DNA from: VRUE01 sp963695835
GTDB lineage: Bacteria; Actinomycetota; Thermoleophilia; Solirubrobacterales; 70-9
Reading direction: 5' to 3'
Length of the DNA stretch: 64,000 bases
NCBI GenBank assembly: GCA_963695835.1
Contig: CAVOHR010000003.1
Coordinates: 186,001-250,000, forward strand
The position numbers and the translations under genes were made by a program. The notes under the pieces are model-generated. The model did not search any database. It had not been told where the DNA came from and was given only the letters and a program-made list of their open reading frames with translations. Below are positions 55,336-62,174 of this stretch, one piece after another (position 1 is the stretch's first letter; each line of letters begins with the position of its first letter).

Positions 55336-56669
55336 GCCAGATGACCGAGACGCAGAAAGCCGAGCAAGCGGAGCGGGCCGAGGACGCGAGCCCGTTCGCG
55401 ACGATCGAGGAGGCGATCGAGGAGATCCGCCGCGGCCGCATGGTGATCGTCTGCGACGGCGAGGACCGCGAGAACGAGGGCGACCTGGTGATGGCGGCGC
55501 AGTTCGCGACGCCGGAGGCGGTCAACTTCATGGCCAAGGAGGCGCGCGGGCTGATCTGCCTGGCGCTGACCGCGGAACGCTGCGAGCGGCTCGGCCTCAA
55601 CCTGATGGCGGCGAAGAACGAGGCGCCGCTGCAGACCGCCTTCACGGTGACGATCGAGGCGGCCGGCGGGGTCACCACCGGCATCTCCGCCCACGACCGC
55701 GCCCACACGATCCAGGTCGCGATCGATCCCGGCTCGGGCGCTCGCGACATCGTCGTCCCCGGCCACATGTTCCCGCTGCGGGCCAAGGACGGCGGCGTGC
55801 TGGAGCGCACCGGCCACACCGAGGCCAGCGTCGACCTCGCCCGCCTCGCCGGCCTGATCCCGGCCGGGGCGATCTGCGAGGTGATGAACGACGACGGCAC
55901 GATGGCCCGCGTCCCCGACCTGGTCCCCTACAGCCGCAGGCACGGCCTGAAGATGGTCACGGTCGCCGACCTGATCGCCTACCGCCGCCGCACCGAGAAG
56001 CTGGTCGAACGGGTCGTCGCGACCGGGCTGCCGACCGCCTTCGGCGACTTCACCGCGGTCGGCTACCGCTCGCTGGTCGACGACAAACACCACGTGGCGA
56101 TGGTCAAGGGCGAGGTCGACGGCGCCGAGGACGTGCTGGTCCGCGTCCACAGCGAGTGCCTCACCGGCGACGTCTTCCACAGCATGCGCTGCGACTGCGG
56201 CGAGCAGCTCGAAGCGGCGCTGTCGATGATCGAGCGCGAGGGCCGCGGCGTCCTCCTCTACCTCTCCCAGGAGGGGCGCGGGATCGGCCTGCTGAACAAG
56301 CTGCGTGCCTACAAGCTCCAGGAGGAGGGCGCCGACACGGTCGAGGCCAACCTCAAGCTGGGCCTGCCGGCCGACCTGCGTGACTACGGGATCGGCGCCC
56401 AGATCCTCGGCGACCTCGGCCTGACCAGCATCCGCATCCTCACCAACAACCCGAAAAAGATCGTCGGCCTCGAGGGCTACGGGCTCTCGGTCACCGAGCA
56501 GGTGCCGATCGAGGCGCCGCCCAACGCCCACAACGAGTCCTACCTGCGGGCCAAGCGCGACAAGATGGGCCACTCGCTGCACCACCAGGGGCTCGCCTTC
56601 GACGAGGAGATGATCCACGACGAGGGGGAGCGCGACGCCGCCGACGGGAGCGAGCCGGCGGATGGCTGA
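55332..56669 (+). CDS. ribBA: Bifunctional DHBP synthase / GTP cyclohydrolase II RibBA
   Basis: A 445-residue fusion. The RibB half (about 15-225) has VCDGEDRENEGDLVMAAQ, NFMAKEARGLICL and GHTEASVDLARLAGL. The RibA half (about 228-430) has RVHSECLTGDVFHSMRCDCG, with the three zinc cysteines, and YLSQEGRGIGLLNKLRAY. It supplies both branches of riboflavin synthesis from ribulose 5-phosphate and GTP. The last 15 residues are acidic. It overlaps ribH by 8 nt. Confidence 0.97.
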   Translation: MSQMTETQKAEQAERAEDASPFATIEEAIEEIRRGRMVIVCDGEDRENEGDLVMAAQFATPEAVNFMAKEARGLICLALTAERCERLGLNLMAAKNEAPLQTAFTVTIEAAGGVTTGISAHDRAHTIQVAIDPGSGARDIVVPGHMFPLRAKDGGVLERTGHTEASVDLARLAGLIPAGAICEVMNDDGTMARVPDLVPYSRRHGLKMVTVADLIAYRRRTEKLVERVVATGLPTAFGDFTAVGYRSLVDDKHHVAMVKGEVDGAEDVLVRVHSECLTGDVFHSMRCDCGEQLEAALSMIEREGRGVLLYLSQEGRGIGLLNKLRAYKLQEEGADTVEANLKLGLPADLRDYGIGAQILGDLGLTSIRILTNNPKKIVGLEGYGLSVTEQVPIEAPPNAHNESYLRAKRDKMGHSLHHQGLAFDEEMIHDEGERDAADGSEPADG

Positions 56670-57153
56670 GCCGGGAGCCTTCCTCGAGAGCTTCGAGCAG
56701 GGCGAGCGCGAGATCCTCTCCTCGCTGCGCTTCGCCGTCTGCGTCGGCCGCTTCTACGAGGACCTGGCGCAGCGGCTGCTGCGCGGCGCCGGCGACGGCT
56801 TCGAGCTGGCCGGCGTCCCCGCCGCCGCGGTCAGCCAGGCCTCCGTCCCCGGCGCCTACGAGCTGCCCTTCGCGGCGAAGCTGCACGCCGAGAGCGGCGA
56901 GTTCGCCGGCGTCGCCTGCCTCGGCGTGGTGATCCGCGGCGAGACCGACCACTACGACTTCGTCTGCGCCGAGGCGGCGCGCGGCATCCAGAACGTCCAG
57001 CTCGCCACCGGCGTGCCCTGCTCCTTCGGCGTGATCACCTGCGACACGATGGAGCAGGCCCTGGAGCGGGCCGGCGGCGGCAAGCGCGACCAGGGCCGCA
57101 ACGCCGCCCTGACCGTCGCCCGCATGGCCCTGCTTCAACGCCGGCTGGCGTAG
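56662..57153 (+). CDS. ribH: 6,7-dimethyl-8-ribityllumazine synthase
   Basis: A 163-residue lumazine synthase, which joins the RibBA and RibD products. It has VPGAYELPFAAKL, the catalytic region GVVIRGETDHYDFVCAEAARG (partly shown) and VPCSFGVITCDTMEQALERA (partly shown). RSL-type FCVGRFYEDL near the N-terminus replaces the common RFN motif. Its stop touches the convergent vapC stop. Confidence 0.95.
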   Translation: MAEPGAFLESFEQGEREILSSLRFAVCVGRFYEDLAQRLLRGAGDGFELAGVPAAAVSQASVPGAYELPFAAKLHAESGEFAGVACLGVVIRGETDHYDFVCAEAARGIQNVQLATGVPCSFGVITCDTMEQALERAGGGKRDQGRNAALTVARMALLQRRLA

Positions 57154-57534
57154 TCAGACGGCAGGCAAGAGCGAGACGGGGTAGCGCCGTATCTCCCGGT
57201 TTGAGGTGACCAGGGTCAGGCCCTCGACCTGCGCTTGGGCGATGAGCATGCGGTCGAAGGGGTCGCGATGATGGTGAGGGAGGGCAACGATGGCCTCGGT
57301 GTGGCGGATCGTGACCGGAAGCAAGCTGAACTGGCCATCGCGCAGAGTCTCGTAGAAAACCTGGGGAAGCTCGATGCGGCGCCGCGACAGCTTGATCGCC
57401 AACTCCCACGGACTGACAACGCTGACGAATACCTCGTTCTCCGACAATTCGATCAGTCCCAATGCCTCCGGCGCGACCCGCTCCGGTTCGGTGATGACCC
57501 AGACAACAGTGTGGGTGTCGAGGAGAAGTCTCAA
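57154..57534 (-). CDS. VapC-type PIN-domain toxin
   Basis: A 126-residue PIN ribonuclease. It begins RLLLDTHTVVWVI with the first acidic metal ligand, has SVVSPWELAIKL with Glu, and HRDPFDRMLIAQAQVEGLTL with the later Asp pair and TSNREI. This matches the PIN/VapC subgroup paired with Phd-type antitoxins. The start is the TTG that overlaps the antitoxin stop (ATTGA), so translation is coupled. The locus stands alone on the minus strand between ribH and rpmB. Confidence 0.92.
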   Translation of the reverse strand: MRLLLDTHTVVWVITEPERVAPEALGLIELSENEVFVSVVSPWELAIKLSRRRIELPQVFYETLRDGQFSLLPVTIRHTEAIVALPHHHRDPFDRMLIAQAQVEGLTLVTSNREIRRYPVSLLPAV

Positions 57535-57827
57535 TCTCCCCGCCAAAGCCTGTCGCCGGTGGGAAATATCTCGCTTTCCTCGAAGTCCCGTTCGATTTCG
57601 CGATCCATCTCTGCCCATTCCTCGTCGGAGGGAAGCTCGATCTTGCCGCGCAGGGTCCCAAGCACCCGCTTTCCCGGCCGTGGTCGCTCGACCGGCACCA
57701 GCTTCGCCGCGGGCTTGCCGGCACGGCTGATCACGATCTCCTCGCCTCCTTCGACCCGCTCGACGAGCTTCGACAGGTGGGTCTTGGCCTCGTGCATGTT
57801 CACCCGCTCCAAGTCCTCAGCGCTCAT
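57531..57827 (-). CDS. Phd/YefM-type antitoxin
   Basis: A 98-residue antitoxin. The N-terminal DNA-binding half reads VNMHEAKTHLSKLVERVEGG (partly shown), EEIVISRAGKPAAKLVPV; the C-terminal half is acidic and should wrap the toxin. It precedes and overlaps the vapC gene, and a palindromic site lies upstream at 57881-57901 for likely autorepression. Confidence 0.92.
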   Translation of the reverse strand: MSAEDLERVNMHEAKTHLSKLVERVEGGEEIVISRAGKPAAKLVPVERPRPGKRVLGTLRGKIELPSDEEWAEMDREIERDFEESEIFPTGDRLWRGD

Positions 57828-57880
57828 TTCTCTCCCCCCTTCCGAGGTGGCGGTAGCCGGGTATTGCGACCAACTTGCTA

Positions 57881-57901
57881 TTAGTCTACTTAGCTAACTA
57901 A
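57881..57901. promoter_or_regulatory. Palindromic operator between antitoxin and rpmB
   Basis: TTAGT (57881-57885) and ACTAA (57897-57901) flank an AT-rich CTACTTAGCTA with an inner TTAGCTAA palindrome. It is the only AT-rich stretch here and lies in the divergent promoter region of the antitoxin and rpmB. Confidence 0.5.
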
Positions 57902-57926
57902 CGATCAGGCTACCATGCACGACCCG

Positions 57927-58118
57927 ATGGCCAAGGTATGCCACAGCTGCGGCAAGGGACCGGCGTTCGGCCAGTCCCGCAGCCACTCGATGGTCGCCAC
58001 CAAGCGGCGCTTCGACCCGAACCTGCAGAAGGTGCGGATCGAAGAGCGCGGCCGCAAGCTGCGCACCTACGTCTGCACTCGCTGCCTCAAGGCCAACAAG
58101 GTCACCAAGGCCGCGTAA
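57927..58118 (+). CDS. rpmB: 50S ribosomal protein L28
   Basis: A 63-residue L28. It begins AKVCHSCGKGPAFGQSRSHS, then KRRFDPNLQKVRI and YVCTRCLKANKV; the two CxxC pairs make it the zinc-binding form. ATG 57927 gives the family start; an in-frame ATG at 57915 would add MHDP. Bacterial cells often keep zinc-binding and zinc-free L28 versions, but only this one is visible. Confidence 0.95.
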   Translation: MAKVCHSCGKGPAFGQSRSHSMVATKRRFDPNLQKVRIEERGRKLRTYVCTRCLKANKVTKAA

Positions 58119-58134
58119 CTTCTAGCGCAGCATG

Positions 58135-58153
58135 GAGGCGGCCACGCCGCCTC
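58135..58153 (+). terminator. Hairpin after rpmB
   Basis: GAGGCGGC (58135-58142) pairs perfectly with GCCGCCTC (58146-58153) around CAC, 17 nt after the rpmB stop. No T-run follows. The rest of the 370-nt gap to 58490 holds a degraded inverted repeat (about 58186-58255) and the large palindrome listed next; no gene is seen. Confidence 0.45.
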
Positions 58154-58310
58154 TCTCACGACGCTCTCAAGGGCTCCGGTTCGGATCTCGCGACAGCCGC
58201 CGGATCGCTGCCGCTTATCGTCCAGAGGGAGAGTCTCGGCGGCATTTGTCGACCCGCTCGCAACCACCCGAGAGCGGCAGTGACGGTCAACTCGGTGATC
58301 CCCACATGGC

Positions 58311-58362
58311 GGGCGCATCGGACATTGACCACAGTCGAGTGTGGTCAATGTCCGATGCGCCC
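58311..58362. repeat. Perfect 23-bp inverted repeat between rpmB and the ORF6N genes
   Basis: 58311-58333 (GGGCGCATCGGACATTGACCACA in two parts: GGGCGCATCGGAC, ATTGACCACA) is exactly complementary to 58340-58362 around the loop GTCGAG. GTCCGATG is repeated once more at 58373-58380. Sequence is unrelated to the other palindromes in the window. Confidence 0.85.
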
Positions 58363-58490
58363 AGATGTGACAGTCCGATGTGACGCCTTCTGGCCCGCCC
58401 CCGGTCCCTTGATGAGGGGGTGGCAGCCTTGAACGAAGCGGCGCCGTTGTCGCAGATAAAAGCATCCGGTCTGTCTGGCATTCTGGTTGG

Positions 58491-59057
58491 ATGGCTCAGG
58501 TCACGGAGACGGCGGACTCGCTGGAGCTGATTGCGGCTCCGGCGATTGAGAAGCGGATCTTGGTCGTTCGCGGACGCCAGGTGATGCTCGATGAGGATCT
58601 TGCCGATCTCTACGACGTCGAAACCAGGCGGCTGATCGAGCAGGTGAAGCGGAATCGTGACCGCTTTCCGGAGGACTTCATGTTCCAGCTGAGCAAAGAG
58701 GAGGCTGCGGTTTTGAGATCGCAAATTGCGATCTCAAACGGCGGCTCGGGCGGCCGCCGCTACGCGCCCTACGTCTTCACCGAGCAAGGAGTAGCGATGC
58801 TCTCGGGGGTCCTGAAGAGCAAAAGGGCCGTCGCCGTGAACGTCGCGATCATGCGAGCGTTCGTGGAGTTGCGCCGCGCAGCGGCGGGCTACGCGGCGTT
58901 GGAGAAGCGGCTCGATCAGCTGGAACGAGATACAAGTTCGAAGCTGGGCCAGCACGATGAACGACTGGACCAGGTCTTCAAGGCGCTGCGGCAGTTGATC
59001 GCGCCGCCCGTCCGACCAAAGCGGCCCATCGGGTTCAGGGCGCCGGAGGATGAGTAA
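58491..59057 (+). CDS. ORF6N-domain regulator, copy 1
   Basis: A 188-residue protein with an N-terminal ORF6N domain (about 17-120): EKRILVVRGRQVMLDEDLAD (partly shown), LYDVETRRLIEQVKRN, FPEDFMFQLSKEE, RRYAPYVFTEQGVAMLSGVL. A coiled C-terminal part (LEKRLDQLERD, LDQVFKALRQL) ends KRPIGFRAPEDE. ORF6N domains occur in phage antirepressors and chromosomal DNA-binding proteins; the role here is unknown. Codons for LRSQIAISN form a perfect 27-nt palindrome. A close paralogue follows 109 nt downstream. Confidence 0.88.
   Translation: MAQVTETADSLELIAAPAIEKRILVVRGRQVMLDEDLADLYDVETRRLIEQVKRNRDRFPEDFMFQLSKEEAAVLRSQIAISNGGSGGRRYAPYVFTEQGVAMLSGVLKSKRAVAVNVAIMRAFVELRRAAAGYAALEKRLDQLERDTSSKLGQHDERLDQVFKALRQLIAPPVRPKRPIGFRAPEDE
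58712..58738. repeat. 27-nt perfect palindrome inside ORF6N copy 1
   Basis: TTTGAGATCGCAA (58712-58724), central A, TTGCGATCTCAAA (58726-58738). The equivalent codons of copy 2 (59388-59414) form an equally perfect palindrome with a compensating difference. Confidence 0.85.
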
Positions 59058-59166
59058 GCGTCTCATCGTGCAACGCCCGGATGAGGGCAGTTGCGCCTTG
59101 GTTCAAATACCATCCGGTTAGGCCGCTGTAGACAACGACATCCGGCGTGTTTGGCATCCTGTTCAA

Positions 59167-59724
59167 ATGACCGATTCGGCAGGGAGAACAGTGCCGCTGG
59201 AGCTGGTTGTTGCTCCGGCAATCGAAAAGAGGATTTTGGTCGTCCGCGGGCGCCAAGTAATGCTCGACGAGGATCTCGCGGATCTCTATGGCGTAGAGAC
59301 CAGGGTGCTCGTTCAGCAGGTCAAGCGCAACGCGAAACGCTTCCCTGCGGACTTCATGTTCCAGCTGACAAGCGCCGAGGAAAAGGCTTTGAGATCACAA
59401 ATTGTGATCTCAAACGAGGGCCGGGGCGGCCGCCGCTACGCGCCGTACGTCTTTACGGAGCAGGGCGTGGCGATGCTCTCCGGCGTCCTTCGCAGTGATC
59501 GGGCGATTGCCGTGAATATCGAGATCATGCGAGTTTTCGTCGAGCTTCGCCGGGTCGCGAGTTCCTATGCCGCGATCGAGAAGAGGCTCGAAGAGATCGA
59601 GCGGGAATTGGGCGGGCATGACGAGCAGCTGAACCAGATCTTCATGACGCTGAGGCAGCTGATCTCACCACCCGACCGACCGAAGCGGCCGGTCGGGTTC
59701 AGGCTACCCGAGGACGAGGAATAG
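59167..59724 (+). CDS. ORF6N-domain regulator, copy 2
   Basis: A 185-residue paralogue of the preceding gene: EKRILVVRGRQVMLDEDLAD (partly shown), LYGVETRVLVQQVKRN, FPADFMFQLTSAEE, RRYAPYVFTEQGVAMLSGVL and the same C-terminal KRPVGFRLPEDEE. The duplication includes about 30 nt upstream of each ATG (CATCCGG-N-TGT-TGGCAT). It is a few residues shorter in the linker (ERELGGHDEQLNQIF). As with copy 1, the function is not known; both may regulate each other or the MMPL locus. Confidence 0.88.
   Translation: MTDSAGRTVPLELVVAPAIEKRILVVRGRQVMLDEDLADLYGVETRVLVQQVKRNAKRFPADFMFQLTSAEEKALRSQIVISNEGRGGRRYAPYVFTEQGVAMLSGVLRSDRAIAVNIEIMRVFVELRRVASSYAAIEKRLEEIERELGGHDEQLNQIFMTLRQLISPPDRPKRPVGFRLPEDEE
59388..59414. 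repeat. 27-nt perfect palindrome inside ORF6N copy 2
   Basis: TTTGAGATCACAA (59388-59400), A, TTGTGATCTCAAA (59402-59414). Compared with copy 1 both arms changed at the matching position, one change being synonymous (Ser TCG/TCA) and the other Ala-to-Val. Confidence 0.85.
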
Positions 59725-59784
59725 AAGCCCCCGCCGTGCGACTGCTCTGGCGTGAAGGCAGCAGTGGCTGGGTGCATGAGAGCG

Positions 59785-59922
59785 GGTGTCGGTGTCCCTC
59801 TCCCGGAATGTCGCGAAGCGGCGATATGCAATCTGTCTTCTGCGCGGCGAAGCCGCGCTCCTACTTCGTCGCTAAGCGCGAAGCGCGTGCGACATCAATT
59901 CACGGAGAGGGACACCGACACC
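59785..59922. repeat. Large nested palindrome between ORF6N copy 2 and the MMPL gene
   Basis: Outer arms GGTGTCGGTGTCCCTCTCC (59785-59803) and 59904-59922 are a perfect 19-bp inverted repeat. Inside, GAATGTCGC and GCGACAT-ATTC pair, and GCGCGGC-GAA-GCCGCGC forms a central hairpin. It fills most of the 217-nt convergent gap and is probably a terminator-like or mobile palindrome. Confidence 0.75.
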
Positions 59923-59941
59923 GGCTCCCCGACGGCGAGCC

Positions 59942-62104
59942 TTAATCGGTCTCCGGTAGCGGTTTCGGTCCGCCGGGCTCCACCGCGATCCGGGGTAGGC
60001 GCTTGCTCAGCCATTCGGGCAGCCACCAGGCGCGGGGGCCGAACAGCTGCATGATCGCCGGCACGAGGACACTGCGGATGACGACCGCGTCGATCAGCAC
60101 CGCGGCCGAGAGGCCGAGGCCGAACAGCTTGATGATCCGGTCCGGGCCGAGCATGAACGAGGCGAAGACGGTGACCATGATCACCGCCGCGGCGGTGATC
60201 ACCCGCCCGGTCAGGGCGAGGCCGCGGGTGACGGCGCGCTGCTCGTCGTGGCTCGCCTCCCATTCCTCGTGGATGCGCGACATCAGGAAGACCTCGTAGT
60301 CCATCGAGAGGCCGAAGACGATCGCGAACAGGAAGACCGGCAGGAAGGACTCGATCGGCCCGGTGCCGTCGAGCCCGATCAGGCCGCCGAGCCAGCCCCA
60401 CTGGAAGACGGCGACGACGATCCCGAAGGCGGCGCCGATGCTGAGCACGTTCATCAGCATCGCCTTCAGCGGGACCAGGATCGAGCGGAACACGGCCATC
60501 AGCAGCAGCGCCGAGAGCAGCACGACGACGCCGATGAACAGCGGCAGCTTTTCCGCCAGCGCGTTGCCGAAGTCCTCGAAGATCGCGGTGATGCCGCCGA
60601 CGTAGACGGTGGCGCCGGTGCTGCGCGCGGTCGGCGGGATGACCTCGCCGCGGATCCGGTGCAGCAGGTTCGTCGTCGCCTCGCTCTGCGGCGAGGTGGT
60701 CGGGTAGACCTGGATCACACCGACGTCCCCGGCCGGGTTGAGCGCCGGCGGGGTGACCCCGGCAACGCCGGGCTGGTGTTCGATCTGCCGCCGCAGGTCG
60801 ACCAGCGCCGCGTCCTCGCCCTTCCGCGGCAGTTCGGCCACGACCGTGAAGGGGCCGTTGAAGCCCGGCCCGAAGCCCTCGGCCAGCAGGTCGTAGGCCT
60901 CGCGGGTGGTCGTGCCGGCGGGGTCGGAGCCGGCGTCGCTCGACCCGAGCCGCAGCGAGAGGACCGGGATGCAGAGCAGGATCAGGAGCCCGCCGGAGAG
61001 CAGCATCGCGGCGACCGGATGGCGCTGGATCGTCGCGCTCCAGCGGTACCAGCGGCTGGAGTGGAGTTCGGCGAGCGGCCGGCGCGTGCCCAGCCCCGGG
61101 ATCCGCAGCCGGTCGACCCGGTGGCCGGCGATCGCCAGCAGCGCCGGCAGCAGGGTCAGCGAGGCGATCATCGTCATCGCCACCGCGATCGCGGCGGCGA
61201 TCGCCACGCCGTAGAGGAAGGTGACGCCGAGCAGCAGCATCCCCAGCAGCGAGATGATCACGGTCAGGCCGGCGAAGAGAACCGAGCGCCCGGCGGTGTC
61301 GATCGCCCGCACGGCGGCGGGCTGTGGCTCCAAGCCTTCGTCGAGGCCGTTGCGGAAGCGGGTGAGGATGAACAGCGCGTAGTCGATGCCGACGCCGAGC
61401 CCGATCATCGCCGCCAGCTGGGTGGCGAAGTCGGCGGTGTCGAAGAGGTGCGTGCCCAGCGTCACCAGGCTCAGCCCGACGCCGAGCGCGAACAGCGCGG
61501 TGAGGATCGGCAGGCCCATCGCGACCACCGAGCCGAAGGTGAAGAGGAGGATGACCATCGCCGCCAGCAGGCCGATCGCGAACGAGGTGTCGCCTTCTTC
61601 CTGGCGCGCTTCCTCGATCGGCTGCCCGCCCAGCTCGACCTCGAGTCCGGGGCCGGCGGCGCCCTGGGCAATCTCGATCGCCCGTTCGACGTTGTCCTTG
61701 CCGATCTTCTTGCCGACCTCGTCGAACTGGACGGTGGCGTAGGCGATTTCGCCGTCCTCGGCGACCGCTGCGGCGCCCCCGCCTGCGTACGGGCTCGCCA
61801 CTTGGCTGACGTGGGGGACCTTTTCGATCTCTGCGAACGCCGCCGACATCCTCCGTTCGACGGCCGGCGATCCGGCCCCCTTCGACGCCCGGAAGACGAT
61901 CGTCGCCGTGGTCCCCGACTGCGCCGGGAAGCGGTTTTCGAGCAGGTCCTGCGCGCGCTGCGAGTCGGACGAGGGCAGCGAGAAGTTCTCCGAGAAGGCC
62001 GAGCCGGCCGACCCCGCCGCGAAGCCGACCAGGATCAGCGCCGCGATCCAGCCGAGGATCACCGTCTTGCGGTGCGTGGTGGTCCAGCCTCCGAAGCGTC
62101 GCAC
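59942..62104 (-). CDS. MMPL-family (RND-like) membrane transporter
   Basis: A 720-residue transporter with two MMPL repeats and about 12 membrane helices. It starts RRFGGWTTTHRKTVILGWIA, and each half has a large extracytoplasmic loop followed by a helix bundle. The TM regions GLGVGIDYALFILTRFRNGL (partly shown) and VFGLSMDYEVFLMSRIHEEW (partly shown) carry the Asp-Tyr pairs of proton-driven MMPL proteins. It likely exports a lipid or other hydrophobic compound; the substrate is unknown. It is divergent from the fakA-like gene with a 70-nt gap. Confidence 0.94.
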   Translation of the reverse strand: MRRFGGWTTTHRKTVILGWIAALILVGFAAGSAGSAFSENFSLPSSDSQRAQDLLENRFPAQSGTTATIVFRASKGAGSPAVERRMSAAFAEIEKVPHVSQVASPYAGGGAAAVAEDGEIAYATVQFDEVGKKIGKDNVERAIEIAQGAAGPGLEVELGGQPIEEARQEEGDTSFAIGLLAAMVILLFTFGSVVAMGLPILTALFALGVGLSLVTLGTHLFDTADFATQLAAMIGLGVGIDYALFILTRFRNGLDEGLEPQPAAVRAIDTAGRSVLFAGLTVIISLLGMLLLGVTFLYGVAIAAAIAVAMTMIASLTLLPALLAIAGHRVDRLRIPGLGTRRPLAELHSSRWYRWSATIQRHPVAAMLLSGGLLILLCIPVLSLRLGSSDAGSDPAGTTTREAYDLLAEGFGPGFNGPFTVVAELPRKGEDAALVDLRRQIEHQPGVAGVTPPALNPAGDVGVIQVYPTTSPQSEATTNLLHRIRGEVIPPTARSTGATVYVGGITAIFEDFGNALAEKLPLFIGVVVLLSALLLMAVFRSILVPLKAMLMNVLSIGAAFGIVVAVFQWGWLGGLIGLDGTGPIESFLPVFLFAIVFGLSMDYEVFLMSRIHEEWEASHDEQRAVTRGLALTGRVITAAAVIMVTVFASFMLGPDRIIKLFGLGLSAAVLIDAVVIRSVLVPAIMQLFGPRAWWLPEWLSKRLPRIAVEPGGPKPLPETD

Positions 62105-62161
62105 GGACGCCGCACCGTAGCGAACAGAGGTTCACTCCGCACCGCATCCGCGGGCGGCGGC

Positions 62162-62167
62162 TAGATT
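62162..62167 (+). promoter_or_regulatory. -10 box for leaderless fakA-like transcript
   Basis: TAGATT lies 7 nt before ATG 62175. Confidence 0.5.
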
Positions 62168-62174
62168 TCGGTCG

